A stretch of 64,000 bases of DNA from assembly GCA_905373475.1 (NCBI GenBank), contig CAJPTC010000011.1, forward strand, positions 1 through 64,000. The letters run 5' to 3'. The position numbers and the translations under genes were made by a program. Below the pieces are notes generated by a model. That model saw only the letters and a program-made list of their open reading frames with translations, had not been told where the DNA came from and searched no databases. Of this stretch, positions 8,986 through 17,708 are shown piece by piece. The number at the start of each line of letters is the position of its first letter. The stretch's first letter is position 1. Origin of the DNA: Bacteroidia bacterium (lineage in GTDB: Bacteria; Bacteroidota; Bacteroidia; Bacteroidales; CAJPTX01).

Positions 8986-8993
8986 CAAAAGTA
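8986..8993 (-). promoter_or_regulatory. Candidate -7 promoter element for ferredoxin gene
   Basis: Minus-strand TACTTTTG matches TAnnTTTG, 49 bases before the ferredoxin start. A TTTG at 9009-9012 could be a -33 element, but its spacing is shorter than the usual 19-21 bases. Apart from this, the stretch 9000-9180 shows nothing recognisable. Confidence 0.5.
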
Positions 8994-9179
8994 GTATTAC
9001 TTTTTTAGCAAAAATCCCCATTTATGAGGATAGACGTAATTTATAACGAATACGGTTATTCTGAAAGTGTGAGACCAACGTTTAGAGCTAGCATTCCGAC
9101 GGTTTCTGTAAGAATGACCAGCACCAGAATCTCCTCATTTTATAGTCATTCTATCTACAGATATCCCTATTTTATGGGA

Positions 9180-9731
9180 TCATAACCATCCAGGTAGTAC
9201 GATATCCATGGGGAGATCATGCTTTTCGCACGGCACGATATCCACCATCTGCTCTCCAAAACAAACCCCAATGCGCTCTGCATTAGGCATCTTAGGAAAT
9301 AGACGATCATAGTATCCTCGTCCGCGCCCTATACGATTCCCCATGTAGTCAAAGACTACGCCAGGCACTATTACAAGATCCACCGTTTCTGGAGCAACTC
9401 GAGCTGTACCACGCGGCTCAAGTATTCCAAAAGGCGGTTGTGGCACTAGACAAGAAATACCCGTATATTCGAACAACTCGAGCTCATCGCCGACAACCAC
9501 AGGTAGTAACATTCGCTTGCGCGAACACCATGCAGTCATAAACTCTGCAGTGGGGAGTTCGTCAGGGAGAGCCCAGTATCCTAAGACGGTTTGAGACTGT
9601 CGAAAACTGGGCAACGACTCTAATGTATTGAAAACAACGCTAGCTTGTTGTGCCTTATTCTCTTGTGAGATGCTCTTTTTGCGCTCTTTAATCTCCTTAC
9701 GAAGCGCCTTTTTTTCTTCTACAATATTCAT
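9180..9731 (-). CDS. 5-formyltetrahydrofolate cyclo-ligase
   Basis: Converts 5-formyl-THF to 5,10-methenyl-THF with ATP, recycling folate. The 183-aa protein shows the N-terminal basic helix KKALRKEIKERKK, the middle VLGYWALPDELPT, and the family signature GRGRGYYDRLF (about residues 136-146), which forms the ATP/folate site. Length is typical. It lies 12 bases downstream of the gldB-like gene on the same strand. Formate-THF ligase is encoded divergently close by, so two one-carbon genes sit together. Confidence 0.94.
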   Translation of the reverse strand: MNIVEEKKALRKEIKERKKSISQENKAQQASVVFNTLESLPSFRQSQTVLGYWALPDELPTAEFMTAWCSRKRMLLPVVVGDELELFEYTGISCLVPQPPFGILEPRGTARVAPETVDLVIVPGVVFDYMGNRIGRGRGYYDRLFPKMPNAERIGVCFGEQMVDIVPCEKHDLPMDIVLPGWL

Positions 9732-9743
9732 TGTTCGTTATGA

Positions 9744-10733
9744 CTATGGGCGATACTTAGCATTCTGCAATAGCTGTTCGTTGCTCAGGGTCGGAGCAAA
9801 TAGGTCTTCTAGATTGAAATCTGCATGATGACGCATATAACTCGCAACAATGCGAAACCCTAACCAATTGACGGCCTGCCCTGGCGATTTTTGTCCAAAA
9901 GCATTTGTAAAAGGAGCAGGGCGCGTAAGCTGCGAGACTATAAGCTGATTTTTCTCATAAAGGAGCTTCTTTTCAGAGAGGTAAGTCCAAATATCAGCTT
10001 CCGATTCTTCGAGCCAGTCTAGCTGCTGTGAAGTGTATTGTAGCGCTACCGAATCTGGGAGGTCTGGCAGTAAGGTTGTAATAGCATACTTAATTTTCCC
10101 TTGATAGAGCATTTGATCGAGAACAGACGGGCGCGGATCGTTTTGCGGGAATTCGGCGGAGAGCCACCCTTCAAGAGCCGTAGGAACGATATACTGCGGT
10201 GTCATACGCTCTGCCAAGTAACGGGGCATGGCAAGTGCTTGATAGAACCGAGAATCTCTACCTAGGAAACGATCTAAGCCGATGGCAAGGAGTGAGTCTG
10301 CTACTAAAACAGAAGCTTGGAAACCACTATTGTAGTAATAGAGGCGCGGCATGGGATGCGAGGGGGCTAATTCGTGAGCACGCGAAAATGCACACCAAAG
10401 TGCAACGTCGGGACGTGCAGAGGCGGGGAATGTATGGTTTATAGAGTCTTGTAGACGGCAAATAAGCGAATCGCTGGCGAACTGTGTAAGGATGGTCTCT
10501 GGGGCTTGGTTCGGCATTTGTCCGAGTAGCTGCCCCCAGAGACTTGCAAATTCTGGATAGCCTTGTGTAACCTTTTCTACCCCGTTTGGAGTAATAAGGA
10601 TTGAGTCTAAACGCGGAAGAGGCACAAAGCCCTCTGGGAGCTCGGGGGCTTGTGTAGTGGTATGACAGTTTGTAAAACAGATAGCAACAAATGCTGTAAC
10701 AAGCAAGAAAGTAAGGAAGCGAACAAAGTGCAT
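9744..10733 (-). CDS. gldB: GldB-like lipoprotein
   Basis: A 329-aa predicted lipoprotein (signal peptide with lipobox-like FTNC, Cys23) similar to gliding motility lipoprotein GldB. Supporting motifs are YPEFASLW near residue 60, the LLAIGLDRFLG segment, YLAERMTPQYIVPT, the MLYQGKIKYA stretch and a C-terminal PGQAVNWLGFRIV. GldB is known from Flavobacterium gliding/T9SS work, but homologues occur in non-gliding Bacteroidota, so no motility is implied. The start at 10733 is chosen because it begins the signal peptide; longer in-frame starts overlap the divergent fhs gene. Confidence 0.8.
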   Translation of the reverse strand: MHFVRFLTFLLVTAFVAICFTNCHTTTQAPELPEGFVPLPRLDSILITPNGVEKVTQGYPEFASLWGQLLGQMPNQAPETILTQFASDSLICRLQDSINHTFPASARPDVALWCAFSRAHELAPSHPMPRLYYYNSGFQASVLVADSLLAIGLDRFLGRDSRFYQALAMPRYLAERMTPQYIVPTALEGWLSAEFPQNDPRPSVLDQMLYQGKIKYAITTLLPDLPDSVALQYTSQQLDWLEESEADIWTYLSEKKLLYEKNQLIVSQLTRPAPFTNAFGQKSPGQAVNWLGFRIVASYMRHHADFNLEDLFAPTLSNEQLLQNAKYRP

Positions 10734-10763
10734 AGCGATCGGTTGTAAAAGAATACGACTATG

Positions 10764-10771
10764 CAAAGTTA
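10764..10771 (-). promoter_or_regulatory. Candidate -7 promoter element for gldB-like gene
   Basis: Minus-strand TAACTTTG matches TAnnTTTG, 31 bases before the gldB-like start, inside the 81-base divergent gap with fhs. It has the same eight bases as the element before bamD. Confidence 0.5.
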
Positions 10772-10814
10772 GTTTGAATAGCAAAAGGAGAGTTACATAA
10801 ACACGTGAACGACG

Positions 10815-12482
10815 ATGACGGATTTGGAGATTGCGCACGGCGCTACCATGCGTCCCATTACGGAGATTGCCGAAATACTGGGACTGCCAAAAGATGATAT
10901 TATCCAATATGGGAAGTACAAGGCTAAAATTCCACTCAAATACCTAGACCGCCAAAAGGTAAATAACGCAAAACTTATTCTGGTCTCTGCCATTTCGCCT
11001 ACACCTGCGGGGGAAGGGAAAACGACAGTTTCTATTGGCTTAGCCCAAGCGATGAACCGTTTGGGGAAGAAAACGACTGTCGTACTCCGCGAGCCTTCGT
11101 TAGGTCCTGTATTTGGTGTAAAAGGAGGTGCTACGGGGGGCGGCTATTCGCAGGTACTCCCGATGGAGGACATAAACCTGCACTTCACAGGGGATTTTGC
11201 CGCCATTGAGAAGGCGCACAACTTGCTTTCGGCCTTGATAGACAATAACATTCAAAGCAAGTCGCGCTCGCTTGGTATTGATCCGCGTACAGTGAGTTGG
11301 CGACGCGTGATGGATATGAATGATCGCTCCCTACGTACTATTATTGTCGGATTGGGAGGCACGGCTTCGGGAATTCCTCGCGAAACGGGCTTTGATATCA
11401 CCGCAGCATCGGAGGTAATGGCAATTCTTTGTCTTGCCGAAGATTTTATGGATTTAAAGCGGCGGCTTGGCAATATATTCATAGGTTATACCTACGACAG
11501 GAAGCCCATCTACGCGCGAGATTTGCATGCCGAGGGTGCAATGGCTGCCCTGCTAAAGGATGCAATAATGCCCAACCTTGTACAGACCCTAGAAGGGACG
11601 CCTGCTATTATCCACGGAGGTCCATTTGCCAATATTGCACAAGGTACAAACTCGGTTATTGCAACGAAAATGGCAATGTGTCACAGCGATTTTGTGGTGA
11701 CCGAGGCTGGTTTCGGTTTTGATCTGGGTGCAGAAAAGTTTATGGACATCAAGTGTAAATCGGCTGGTATACACCCCCATGCTGTTGTTTTAGTGGCTAC
11801 GGTGCGTGCACTGAAGTATCACGGCGGACAATCGCTTAAAGAGCTGTCTACACCTAGTGTAGAGAACCTTGCTAAGGGGATAGGTAACCTTCAGAAGCAT
11901 CTGGAGAACATGGCTTTGTTCGGAATTTGCCCTGTGGTAGCTATCAACCGCTTTGCGAGTGACACAGAGGAAGAACTGAAGTATATAGAAAATGCGTGCA
12001 ACGAGCTTGGTGTACCCTGCATACTTGCCGATGTGTGGGGGGCAGGCGGTAAAGGCGCAGAAGCGCTGGGCGAGAGAGTGATAAAAGTTACCGAACAATG
12101 CACAACCTCTTTTACGCCGCTTTACGATTGGGCTTGGACTCCTGAGAAGAAGATAGAAACAATAGCTAGTAAAGTATACGGAGCGAAAGCGGTTGATTAT
12201 ACAGCGCAGGCCAAGGCCGCATTAAAGACCGTTTACGATCTGGGTTTAGACAAGCTTCCTGTTTGTATTGCCAAAACGCAGAAATCGCTCTCCGACAACC
12301 CCGACTTGCTTGGGCGTCCGAAGGATTTTGTGGTAACGGTGCGAGATATTGAAATTGCAGCGGGTGCAGAATTTATTATCCCCATTACGGGGCAAATTAT
12401 GCGTATGCCTGGTCTGCCTCCAACGCCATCGGCTGAGAAGATAGACATAGATAACGACGGAAACATTACGGGATTATTCTAG
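10815..12482 (+). CDS. fhs: Formate-tetrahydrofolate ligase
   Basis: Forms 10-formyl-THF from formate, THF and ATP. The 555-aa sequence has the ATP-binding TPAGEGKTTVSIGL (about residues 60-73), LREPSLGPVFGVKGGA, and FGFDLGAEKF, all standard for this family, and full length. The start codon shows no strong ribosome binding site, as is common in Bacteroidota. It is monocistronic and followed by a clear terminator. It is divergent from the gldB-like/5-formyl-THF cyclo-ligase pair. Confidence 0.97.
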   Translation: MTDLEIAHGATMRPITEIAEILGLPKDDIIQYGKYKAKIPLKYLDRQKVNNAKLILVSAISPTPAGEGKTTVSIGLAQAMNRLGKKTTVVLREPSLGPVFGVKGGATGGGYSQVLPMEDINLHFTGDFAAIEKAHNLLSALIDNNIQSKSRSLGIDPRTVSWRRVMDMNDRSLRTIIVGLGGTASGIPRETGFDITAASEVMAILCLAEDFMDLKRRLGNIFIGYTYDRKPIYARDLHAEGAMAALLKDAIMPNLVQTLEGTPAIIHGGPFANIAQGTNSVIATKMAMCHSDFVVTEAGFGFDLGAEKFMDIKCKSAGIHPHAVVLVATVRALKYHGGQSLKELSTPSVENLAKGIGNLQKHLENMALFGICPVVAINRFASDTEEELKYIENACNELGVPCILADVWGAGGKGAEALGERVIKVTEQCTTSFTPLYDWAWTPEKKIETIASKVYGAKAVDYTAQAKAALKTVYDLGLDKLPVCIAKTQKSLSDNPDLLGRPKDFVVTVRDIEIAAGAEFIIPITGQIMRMPGLPPTPSAEKIDIDNDGNITGLF

Positions 12483-12509
12483 TACGCCTTGCTCTGCGTG
12501 GGCAGATAG

Positions 12510-12562
12510 AAAACCGTGTAGCGAGCGAATGGTCGTATTGCTACACGGTTTTGTCTTTTTTT
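12510..12562 (+). terminator. Rho-independent terminator after fhs
   Basis: A 13-bp perfect stem (12510-12522 with 12540-12552, AAAACCGTGTAGC and complement) followed by GTCTTTTTTT. It lies 28 bases beyond the fhs stop. Confidence 0.9.
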
Positions 12563-12608
12563 CACCAATCAAGGAAGTATGCCGTCTATACGATATCAAA
12601 AGAGAAGT

Positions 12609-12884
12609 TCAATGGCTACTATAGCTACCAAAATTATACCCCTCGTATATAGCGCTTCCTCCAAAAGAATCTGTTGTACGGAATGCAATTTTGCAGTAAT
12701 CATGCAAGGTATAGAGAGGCTCTTTTATGGTCGTATTCGTTGTGAGCGAACGAAACTCACTTTTGGTCTGCCATAAACCTGATGAGTATGTCTTGTGGGT
12801 ATAGCAAGGGAATAACGTAACATTGGTTCTGCGTATAAATCGAATTCCCTTTGTCCCTGAAGGTGTCCATATATGGCTCGCCAT
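12609..12884 (-). CDS. Doubtful small hypothetical protein
   Basis: A 91-codon open frame, 24 bases downstream of the small lipoprotein gene on the same strand. I recognise no family, and the composition (many Thr, Ser, aromatic residues, no hydrophobic segment) gives no help. A second overlapping frame starting at an ATG a few bases upstream (MKKQWRAIYGHLQGQ, 56 codons) is equally open and more protein-like at its start, so which frame, if any, is translated cannot be decided from sequence. The rest of the roughly 345 bases between the fhs terminator and the lipoprotein gene shows nothing else. Confidence 0.22.
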   Translation of the reverse strand: MASHIWTPSGTKGIRFIRRTNVTLFPCYTHKTYSSGLWQTKSEFRSLTTNTTIKEPLYTLHDYCKIAFRTTDSFGGSAIYEGYNFGSYSSH

Positions 12885-12907
12885 TGTTTCTTCATTGCCG
12901 TTTGTGG

Positions 12908-13285
12908 TTAGTGCTCTTTGGTCTGCAATTCTGTAGCGTTCTCTTCGTCAGCTTGTATGCTTTCCTGCGGATCTCCTAGTTCTAAAACGACATTAGGGTC
13001 GCTTTGTAGCTCCCGAACCATGGCGTTGGCTTTATCAATATCCGACAAGGCTTCATAATATAACTCCGACGAGACCCCTAGAGCCTTTGCCTCTTTTTCG
13101 GTAAGCGTTAATACATACCTGTCTCCCACCAGTTCTATGTACGATAGCATCAATTTACTAACGCGTTTGCGCTCCGCCAATACTTGCTCTTGCCTTTCTT
13201 TCTCTTGTATCTCCTTTGGGCTCTGTGGCGAACAAGCTACACAGAGTACTAGTATGGCTATGCATAGCCCATAAATATTTCGCAT
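12908..13285 (-). CDS. Small hypothetical lipoprotein
   Basis: A 125-aa protein with a lipoprotein signal peptide (lipobox CVAC, Cys18), then a highly charged helical region rich in Glu, Lys and Arg (KEIQEKERQEQVLAERKR) and a second part with TLTEKEAKALGVSSELYYEAL. I recognise no named family; it resembles the many short helical lipoproteins of Bacteroidales. It lies downstream of gltX on the same strand but is separated from it by a terminator and about 150 bases, so it is probably transcribed separately. Confidence 0.75.
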   Translation of the reverse strand: MRNIYGLCIAILVLCVACSPQSPKEIQEKERQEQVLAERKRVSKLMLSYIELVGDRYVLTLTEKEAKALGVSSELYYEALSDIDKANAMVRELQSDPNVVLELGDPQESIQADEENATELQTKEH

Positions 13286-13376
13286 CTCGTAATTCTGTCT
13301 CTAAAATTAGAAAATTCCTGAAACTGGAAGCATCCGAATCTTTGCAGTTGTAGCGTAGTCGTTCCTTTACGGAACA

Positions 13377-13404
13377 AAAACGGGAGGTGAATGCCTCCCG
13401 TTTT
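13377..13404 (-). terminator. Rho-independent terminator after gltX
   Basis: An 11-bp stem (13377-13387 with 13394-13404, AAAACGGGAGG and complement) with a 6-base loop, lying 28 bases beyond the gltX stop. On the minus strand a T run follows the stem (GTTTTTG). Confidence 0.82.
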
Positions 13405-13432
13405 CATTTCTCTGTACTTTATCGCTCCTTTG

Positions 13433-14959
13433 CTATTGGGCTAGGAATGCGACAAACGCTTCTATGCGACGCATTGCCTCCTCTTTACCAACGAACGCTA
13501 TGATGGTGGCTACATCTATACCCCGTGACTCGCCCACAAGTGCCAAACGAAGCGCATTCATCACCTTACCCATGGGGAGGCTATTCGCGGTTATGTGTTC
13601 TTTTATGGTAGCTTCTAACGGTTCGGCTTGCAACGGATTGATATTAGCCACAAGCGAAAGAATGGCTTGCAGATAACTCGGCGTCTGCTCATTGCAATGC
13701 TTCTTCACCGCCTTTTCTTCGTATGCTGTAGGCGCAATCCAAAAGTAATCGGTCTCTTTCCACAAATCTCCGAGGAAGGTCAGACGCTCCTGCACAAGTT
13801 TTATGGCTTGTAGCTTACGCTCGCTATCCACCTCAACTCCATGTTCCTGTAGCTGTGCTTCGAAGTAGGGTATTAAACGCTCAGCAGGCGCATTCGCCAA
13901 ATGTACATGGTTGAACCACTTTGCTTTTTCAGGATCAAAGCGTGCTCCGTTTTTACTTACGCGCTCTAAAGAGAATCTCTCAATTAGCTGTTCTAGTGAT
14001 AAGAACTCCTCCGCATCGCCAGGATTCCAACCTAAGAACGCCAGCATATTCAAGAAAGCCTCTGGGAGGTAACCATCTTCACGATAGCCGTGCGAATGTT
14101 CGCCAGTAGGCGAGGTCCATTCTAGCGGGAACACAGGGAAGCCAAGCTTGTCGCCGTCTCGCTTGGAGAGTTTCCCATTCCCCGAAGGTTTCAGGATCAG
14201 GGGGAGATGCGCAAATTCGGGCTGACGATCTGTCCACCCAAAAGCTCGATAGAGTAAATAATGCAATGGCAAGGATGGTAGCCACTCTTCACCACGTATT
14301 ACATGCGAGATTTCCATCTCGAAGTCGTCAACAATGTTGGCTAAATGATAGGTGGGGAGCTGATCGGCGCGCTTGTATAGCACTTTGTCATCCAATGTTT
14401 CGGAGAGCACGCTGATGTCGCCACGTATCAGGTCGTGCATCTGTATAGTTTCGCCGCGTGGGATTTTGAATCGGATTACCCAGTCTTGGGTCTCGCGTAG
14501 CATCGTCTCCACTTCTGCGGGACACATGTTAAGAGAATTGCACAGCGAGTCGCGTGTATGCGGTCCGTAAGCAAAACTACTTCCATTCTTTTCTGCCTCT
14601 TCGCGCAGGGCAGCCAGCGATTCGGGCGTATCAAAGGCGTAGTATGCCCATCCACTTTCTACAAGTCGTTCGGCATACTTTAGGTAGATTGCTTTGCGGT
14701 CGCTCTGACGATAAGGCCCGTATTTCCCGCCTTCACGAATTCCTTCATCTATTTTGAAGCCGCACCATTCCAACGATTCAAATATATATTCCTCTGCGCC
14801 TGGAACATAGCGCGTTGTGTCAGTATCTTCTATGCGAAGAATAAACGTTCCGCCATTTTGGCGAGCAAACAGGTAGTTAAAAAGGGCGGTACGCACGCCT
14901 CCTAAATGGAGCGGTCCTGTAGGGCTAGGTGCAAAACGTACTCGTACTGGTCGCGACAT
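13433..14959 (-). CDS. gltX: Glutamyl-tRNA synthetase
   Basis: Class I aminoacyl-tRNA synthetase charging tRNA-Glu. The 508-aa sequence carries the HIGH-type motif APSPTGPLHLGG (residues 9-20), YFARQNGG-type segment (YLFARQNGG here) and the KMSKS-type GKLSKRDGD near residue 264. The alpha-helical C-terminal anticodon-binding region is complete. Length is normal for Bacteroidota. The start at 14959 gives the standard MSRPVRVRFAPSP N-terminus. Confidence 0.97.
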   Translation of the reverse strand: MSRPVRVRFAPSPTGPLHLGGVRTALFNYLFARQNGGTFILRIEDTDTTRYVPGAEEYIFESLEWCGFKIDEGIREGGKYGPYRQSDRKAIYLKYAERLVESGWAYYAFDTPESLAALREEAEKNGSSFAYGPHTRDSLCNSLNMCPAEVETMLRETQDWVIRFKIPRGETIQMHDLIRGDISVLSETLDDKVLYKRADQLPTYHLANIVDDFEMEISHVIRGEEWLPSLPLHYLLYRAFGWTDRQPEFAHLPLILKPSGNGKLSKRDGDKLGFPVFPLEWTSPTGEHSHGYREDGYLPEAFLNMLAFLGWNPGDAEEFLSLEQLIERFSLERVSKNGARFDPEKAKWFNHVHLANAPAERLIPYFEAQLQEHGVEVDSERKLQAIKLVQERLTFLGDLWKETDYFWIAPTAYEEKAVKKHCNEQTPSYLQAILSLVANINPLQAEPLEATIKEHITANSLPMGKVMNALRLALVGESRGIDVATIIAFVGKEEAMRRIEAFVAFLAQ

Positions 14960-15020
14960 GTCGACAAACTGATAAAATAATTAAACGAATGGCGCAGCGT
15001 AAAGGGCGCTAACGCGCGTA

Positions 15021-15956
15021 TTACGACAACTCTTTGAGTTCCTCCAAATCGCGAGTAATCTGCTGCCGTAGCGCATCGAGTGTCGCAAACTTGAGCTCGT
15101 TCCGAATTTTGTGGTGGAACGAGACATAAATTGACTGATTGTAAATGGAGGTGTGTAGCGAGGGGATGTATGCTTCTATGGATACGTGTCCGTCAATGTC
15201 AATCGTAGGGCGAGTTCCTACGTTAATCAGAGCCGTACGTCTTTCTGTGGGCGATATCGAAGGAAGGATACAATATCCTGAATACACGCCATGGCAGGGC
15301 AATTGCTGCCACCCACTCATGGGTTGTACATTGGCAGTAGGGAAACCTATTGTGTGCCCCAATTGTTTACCTCGTACTACCGTACCATAGAAACCATAGT
15401 CGCGCCCCAAAGAACGAGCCGCCTGCTCTGCTTCTCCTTGCAGGAGCAAAGTGCGAATGTGCGTAGAGCTGACCGTTACACCATCTACCGCGAGAGGAGT
15501 ACCCAGATAGGCGGGAATACCCTTTTGCGATGCAAACTTCTGAAGCAGAGCAAAATCGCCCTTACCACCGTGTCCGAATCGGTGATCGTACCCCATGAGA
15601 ATGGCAGAAGGGTTGAAGTTCTTATAGAGGACTTCTTCGAGGAACTCTAGGGGCTCTAGCGCAGCAAGCTCTAAATTGAAGTCGAGTACAAGCATTGCAT
15701 CTACGCCTGCATCTGCAATCAACTGCGTTTTATACTCTAGCATTGTGAGAAGTTTCAGCTTGCTAGGGTCATTGCCCAGTACAATCCGCGGATGTGGCCA
15801 GAGCGAAATCACCAAAGTAGGGCGTTTAAGTTCTGCCCCGATGCTTCGCAACTGTTGTAGTAATTGGATGTGCCCCAAATGTACCCCGTCAAAAAAACCG
15901 AGGGTAATTACTGGTTTCTCAAATTCTACTTGACTCGGGTCGCGCCAGACGAGCAT
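15021..15956 (-). CDS. ribF: Bifunctional riboflavin kinase/FAD synthetase
   Basis: Phosphorylates riboflavin to FMN and adenylates FMN to FAD. The 311-aa protein has the N-terminal nucleotidyltransferase motif GFFDGVHLGH (residues 22-31), SSTHIRTLLLQG near residue 170, and the C-terminal flavokinase signature GFPTANV (around residue 205). Length is typical. It follows ubiX on the same strand; UbiX needs FMN, although the short gap holds its own promoter-like element. Confidence 0.96.
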   Translation of the reverse strand: MLVWRDPSQVEFEKPVITLGFFDGVHLGHIQLLQQLRSIGAELKRPTLVISLWPHPRIVLGNDPSKLKLLTMLEYKTQLIADAGVDAMLVLDFNLELAALEPLEFLEEVLYKNFNPSAILMGYDHRFGHGGKGDFALLQKFASQKGIPAYLGTPLAVDGVTVSSTHIRTLLLQGEAEQAARSLGRDYGFYGTVVRGKQLGHTIGFPTANVQPMSGWQQLPCHGVYSGYCILPSISPTERRTALINVGTRPTIDIDGHVSIEAYIPSLHTSIYNQSIYVSFHHKIRNELKFATLDALRQQITRDLEELKELS

Positions 15957-15990
15957 CGCACCTACTGTGTAAACTTCTCCTATACGCCCA

Positions 15991-15998
15991 CAAAAGTA
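15991..15998 (-). promoter_or_regulatory. Candidate -7 promoter element for ribF
   Basis: Minus-strand TACTTTTG matches TAnnTTTG, 35 bases before the ribF start and just after the ubiX stop. No -33 element is clear. Confidence 0.45.
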
Positions 15999-16005
15999 GG
16001 AAAAT

Positions 16006-16590
16006 CTACTGTACGCCCCACTGTGTGCGCGGTACGTCGATGCCTACCAGCGAAAGAATATGCGCAGTAAACTCCGCCACCATCTGTTGCATATCTTGTG
16101 GTCTGGTGTACATGGTAAGCATGGGCGGAGCGATACATACGCCCAATTCTGCCAGAGACAGCATATTGCGTAGATGAATGGCCGAGAGGGGAGATTCGCG
16201 GGGTACAAGAATAAGAGGTCGGCGCTCTTTAATGGTCACATCCGCTGCACGAGTGAGGAGGTTGTCTGCCATGCCGTGTGCTATCTTCGCAAGCGTTGCC
16301 AAAGAGCAAGGGGCTATAATCATCCCTCGTGAAGGAGTAGAGCCAGAGGCCAGTGCGTCGGTGAGCTGCGAAACGGAGTGTAGTGTAATTCGCGCGCCAT
16401 TCTGTGGTAGCGGCTCGTCTAGTTCGTAATGCCAAACTTGTTCGGCGGTTTCAGTAAATATGAGCTCTAGATGCCAGGAGGAATATTCTAGAAATTGAGC
16501 AATAAGCGTGCGCGCCACGAGAGCTCCACTCGCGCCACAGACTCCCAAGGTTAGAGAAGACGAATCGCAATTCATTACATTTGTTGCCAT
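16006..16590 (-). CDS. ubiX: Flavin prenyltransferase UbiX
   Basis: UbiX makes the prenylated FMN cofactor used by UbiD-type decarboxylases. The 194-aa sequence shows the flavoprotein signature GVCGASGALVA (about residues 17-27), the CSLATLAKIAHGMADNLLTRAADV segment (only the core given here: IAHGMADNL), the RRPLILVPRESPLS motif and a C-terminal PPMLTMYTRPQ. Length is typical. In organisms with the futalosine menaquinone route a UbiX/UbiD-like pair is needed; mqnA occurs 15 kb away, so a menaquinone role is plausible but not shown. Confidence 0.94.
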   Translation of the reverse strand: MATNVMNCDSSSLTLGVCGASGALVARTLIAQFLEYSSWHLELIFTETAEQVWHYELDEPLPQNGARITLHSVSQLTDALASGSTPSRGMIIAPCSLATLAKIAHGMADNLLTRAADVTIKERRPLILVPRESPLSAIHLRNMLSLAELGVCIAPPMLTMYTRPQDMQQMVAEFTAHILSLVGIDVPRTQWGVQ

Positions 16591-16663
16591 GTACTCTTAC
16601 GGAACGTTTTACAATGCAACTCCGTTACAAGAACGTGCATTCTAACATGAATTGTTTGTTGCT

Positions 16664-17680
16664 ATGGCGAATCGAAAGACGCTTTTTTTCATATTCCTCT
16701 TACTATTTACTCTCCACACTTTCTTTGCTTTAGCGCAAAGTGCGAACCTCCGAAGTATGAGCTGGGGGAACGATTACAACCTCCATGTAAGTCTTAGCAA
16801 CGATAGTAGCTATGTAATGGATGTGCGTGGGCTTTACCATGAGAGCGGGAAGCATACCAATCCTTTTCTGAGTGAAACGACGACCTACTTCCCCGTCTCG
16901 CTCGATCGCGAATTTGTTTCCTACCTGCGCGAGCACCCAGTGGATAGTGCCTACTCCGAACAAGATTCCGTTCCTAGGGCTTCTGCGCCTTACTTAACGC
17001 TTTGGTCAGCACTTCACCACAAGCTTGGGGGCGGCTATGTGCATCTCATCAATTGTATTGTTTATGCGCTAGAGGGTGGACAACTCCATTTACAGGATAC
17101 CGCACTCCGTCGCCCCATTACGACCTGGAAGCCCGAGCCTCCCACAGAGAGTTATCTCCGAACAAAGGAGTGGAATTACTATGTACCTACTAACCAGAAA
17201 GAAGCGCACAAGGAGTATAAACGTAGAAAACGAGAAGGAACATTGCAGGATTTACAGGGTATCCCCGAGAAATTTGTTCATCTCTTTCTCAAGACTTCCG
17301 ACCGTGGTTACCGAAAACTGGCGGTACAACGTAAAGAGAACGAATTGGCACAGATAGACTTAGTGCGGATGATGCTCGGTGCTAAATATTTAGGAGAGAG
17401 GCAAATTCTGCACATTAGTCAGTGCGTGCGCGATGCTGTTGCCAAATATACGGCAAAGAACCTACCCTCCGTTATAGTGTTTGACGACTACAAAGCGGCT
17501 GTGGCAATGGCTCTCGATTCGGCAGGGTATCGTGTGGATTATGTGGTGTTCCGAGAGCAAGACAGGCTCTCGGCGGAGGAAGTTAAGCTCCGCGAAGCAA
17601 ATATCCGAATGTTAGTACACAACATCAACCTTGCTAACGAGAAGCTTTTCCGCGATCGCTTGTCGCGTTACTACAAATAA
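16664..17680 (+). CDS. Secreted protein of unknown function
   Basis: A 338-aa protein with a clear signal peptide (KTLFFIFLLLFTLHTFFALA, cleaved near residue 24). The mature part starts SANLRSMSWGNDYNLHV and continues with a short Ser/Asp/Thr-rich region. A central YVPTNQKEAHKEYKRRKREG stretch is strongly basic. The C-terminal 90 residues look like a folded alpha/beta domain (LPSVIVFDDYKAAVAM, YRVDYVVFREQDRLS). I recognise no named family. The ATG at 16664 is used rather than the TTG four codons upstream because it begins the signal peptide. It lies 28 bases upstream of gldA on the same strand, so cotranscription is likely. Confidence 0.8.
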   Translation: MANRKTLFFIFLLLFTLHTFFALAQSANLRSMSWGNDYNLHVSLSNDSSYVMDVRGLYHESGKHTNPFLSETTTYFPVSLDREFVSYLREHPVDSAYSEQDSVPRASAPYLTLWSALHHKLGGGYVHLINCIVYALEGGQLHLQDTALRRPITTWKPEPPTESYLRTKEWNYYVPTNQKEAHKEYKRRKREGTLQDLQGIPEKFVHLFLKTSDRGYRKLAVQRKENELAQIDLVRMMLGAKYLGERQILHISQCVRDAVAKYTAKNLPSVIVFDDYKAAVAMALDSAGYRVDYVVFREQDRLSAEEVKLREANIRMLVHNINLANEKLFRDRLSRYYK

Positions 17681-17708
17681 CGTTTGGTTCTAGCAATTCC
17701 AGAAGACC

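Noticed and set aside
9163..9180. Small hairpin ATCCC-N8-GGGAT at the end of the cyclo-ligase gene
   Set aside because: Stem of only five pairs and no T run on the minus strand; not counted as a terminator.
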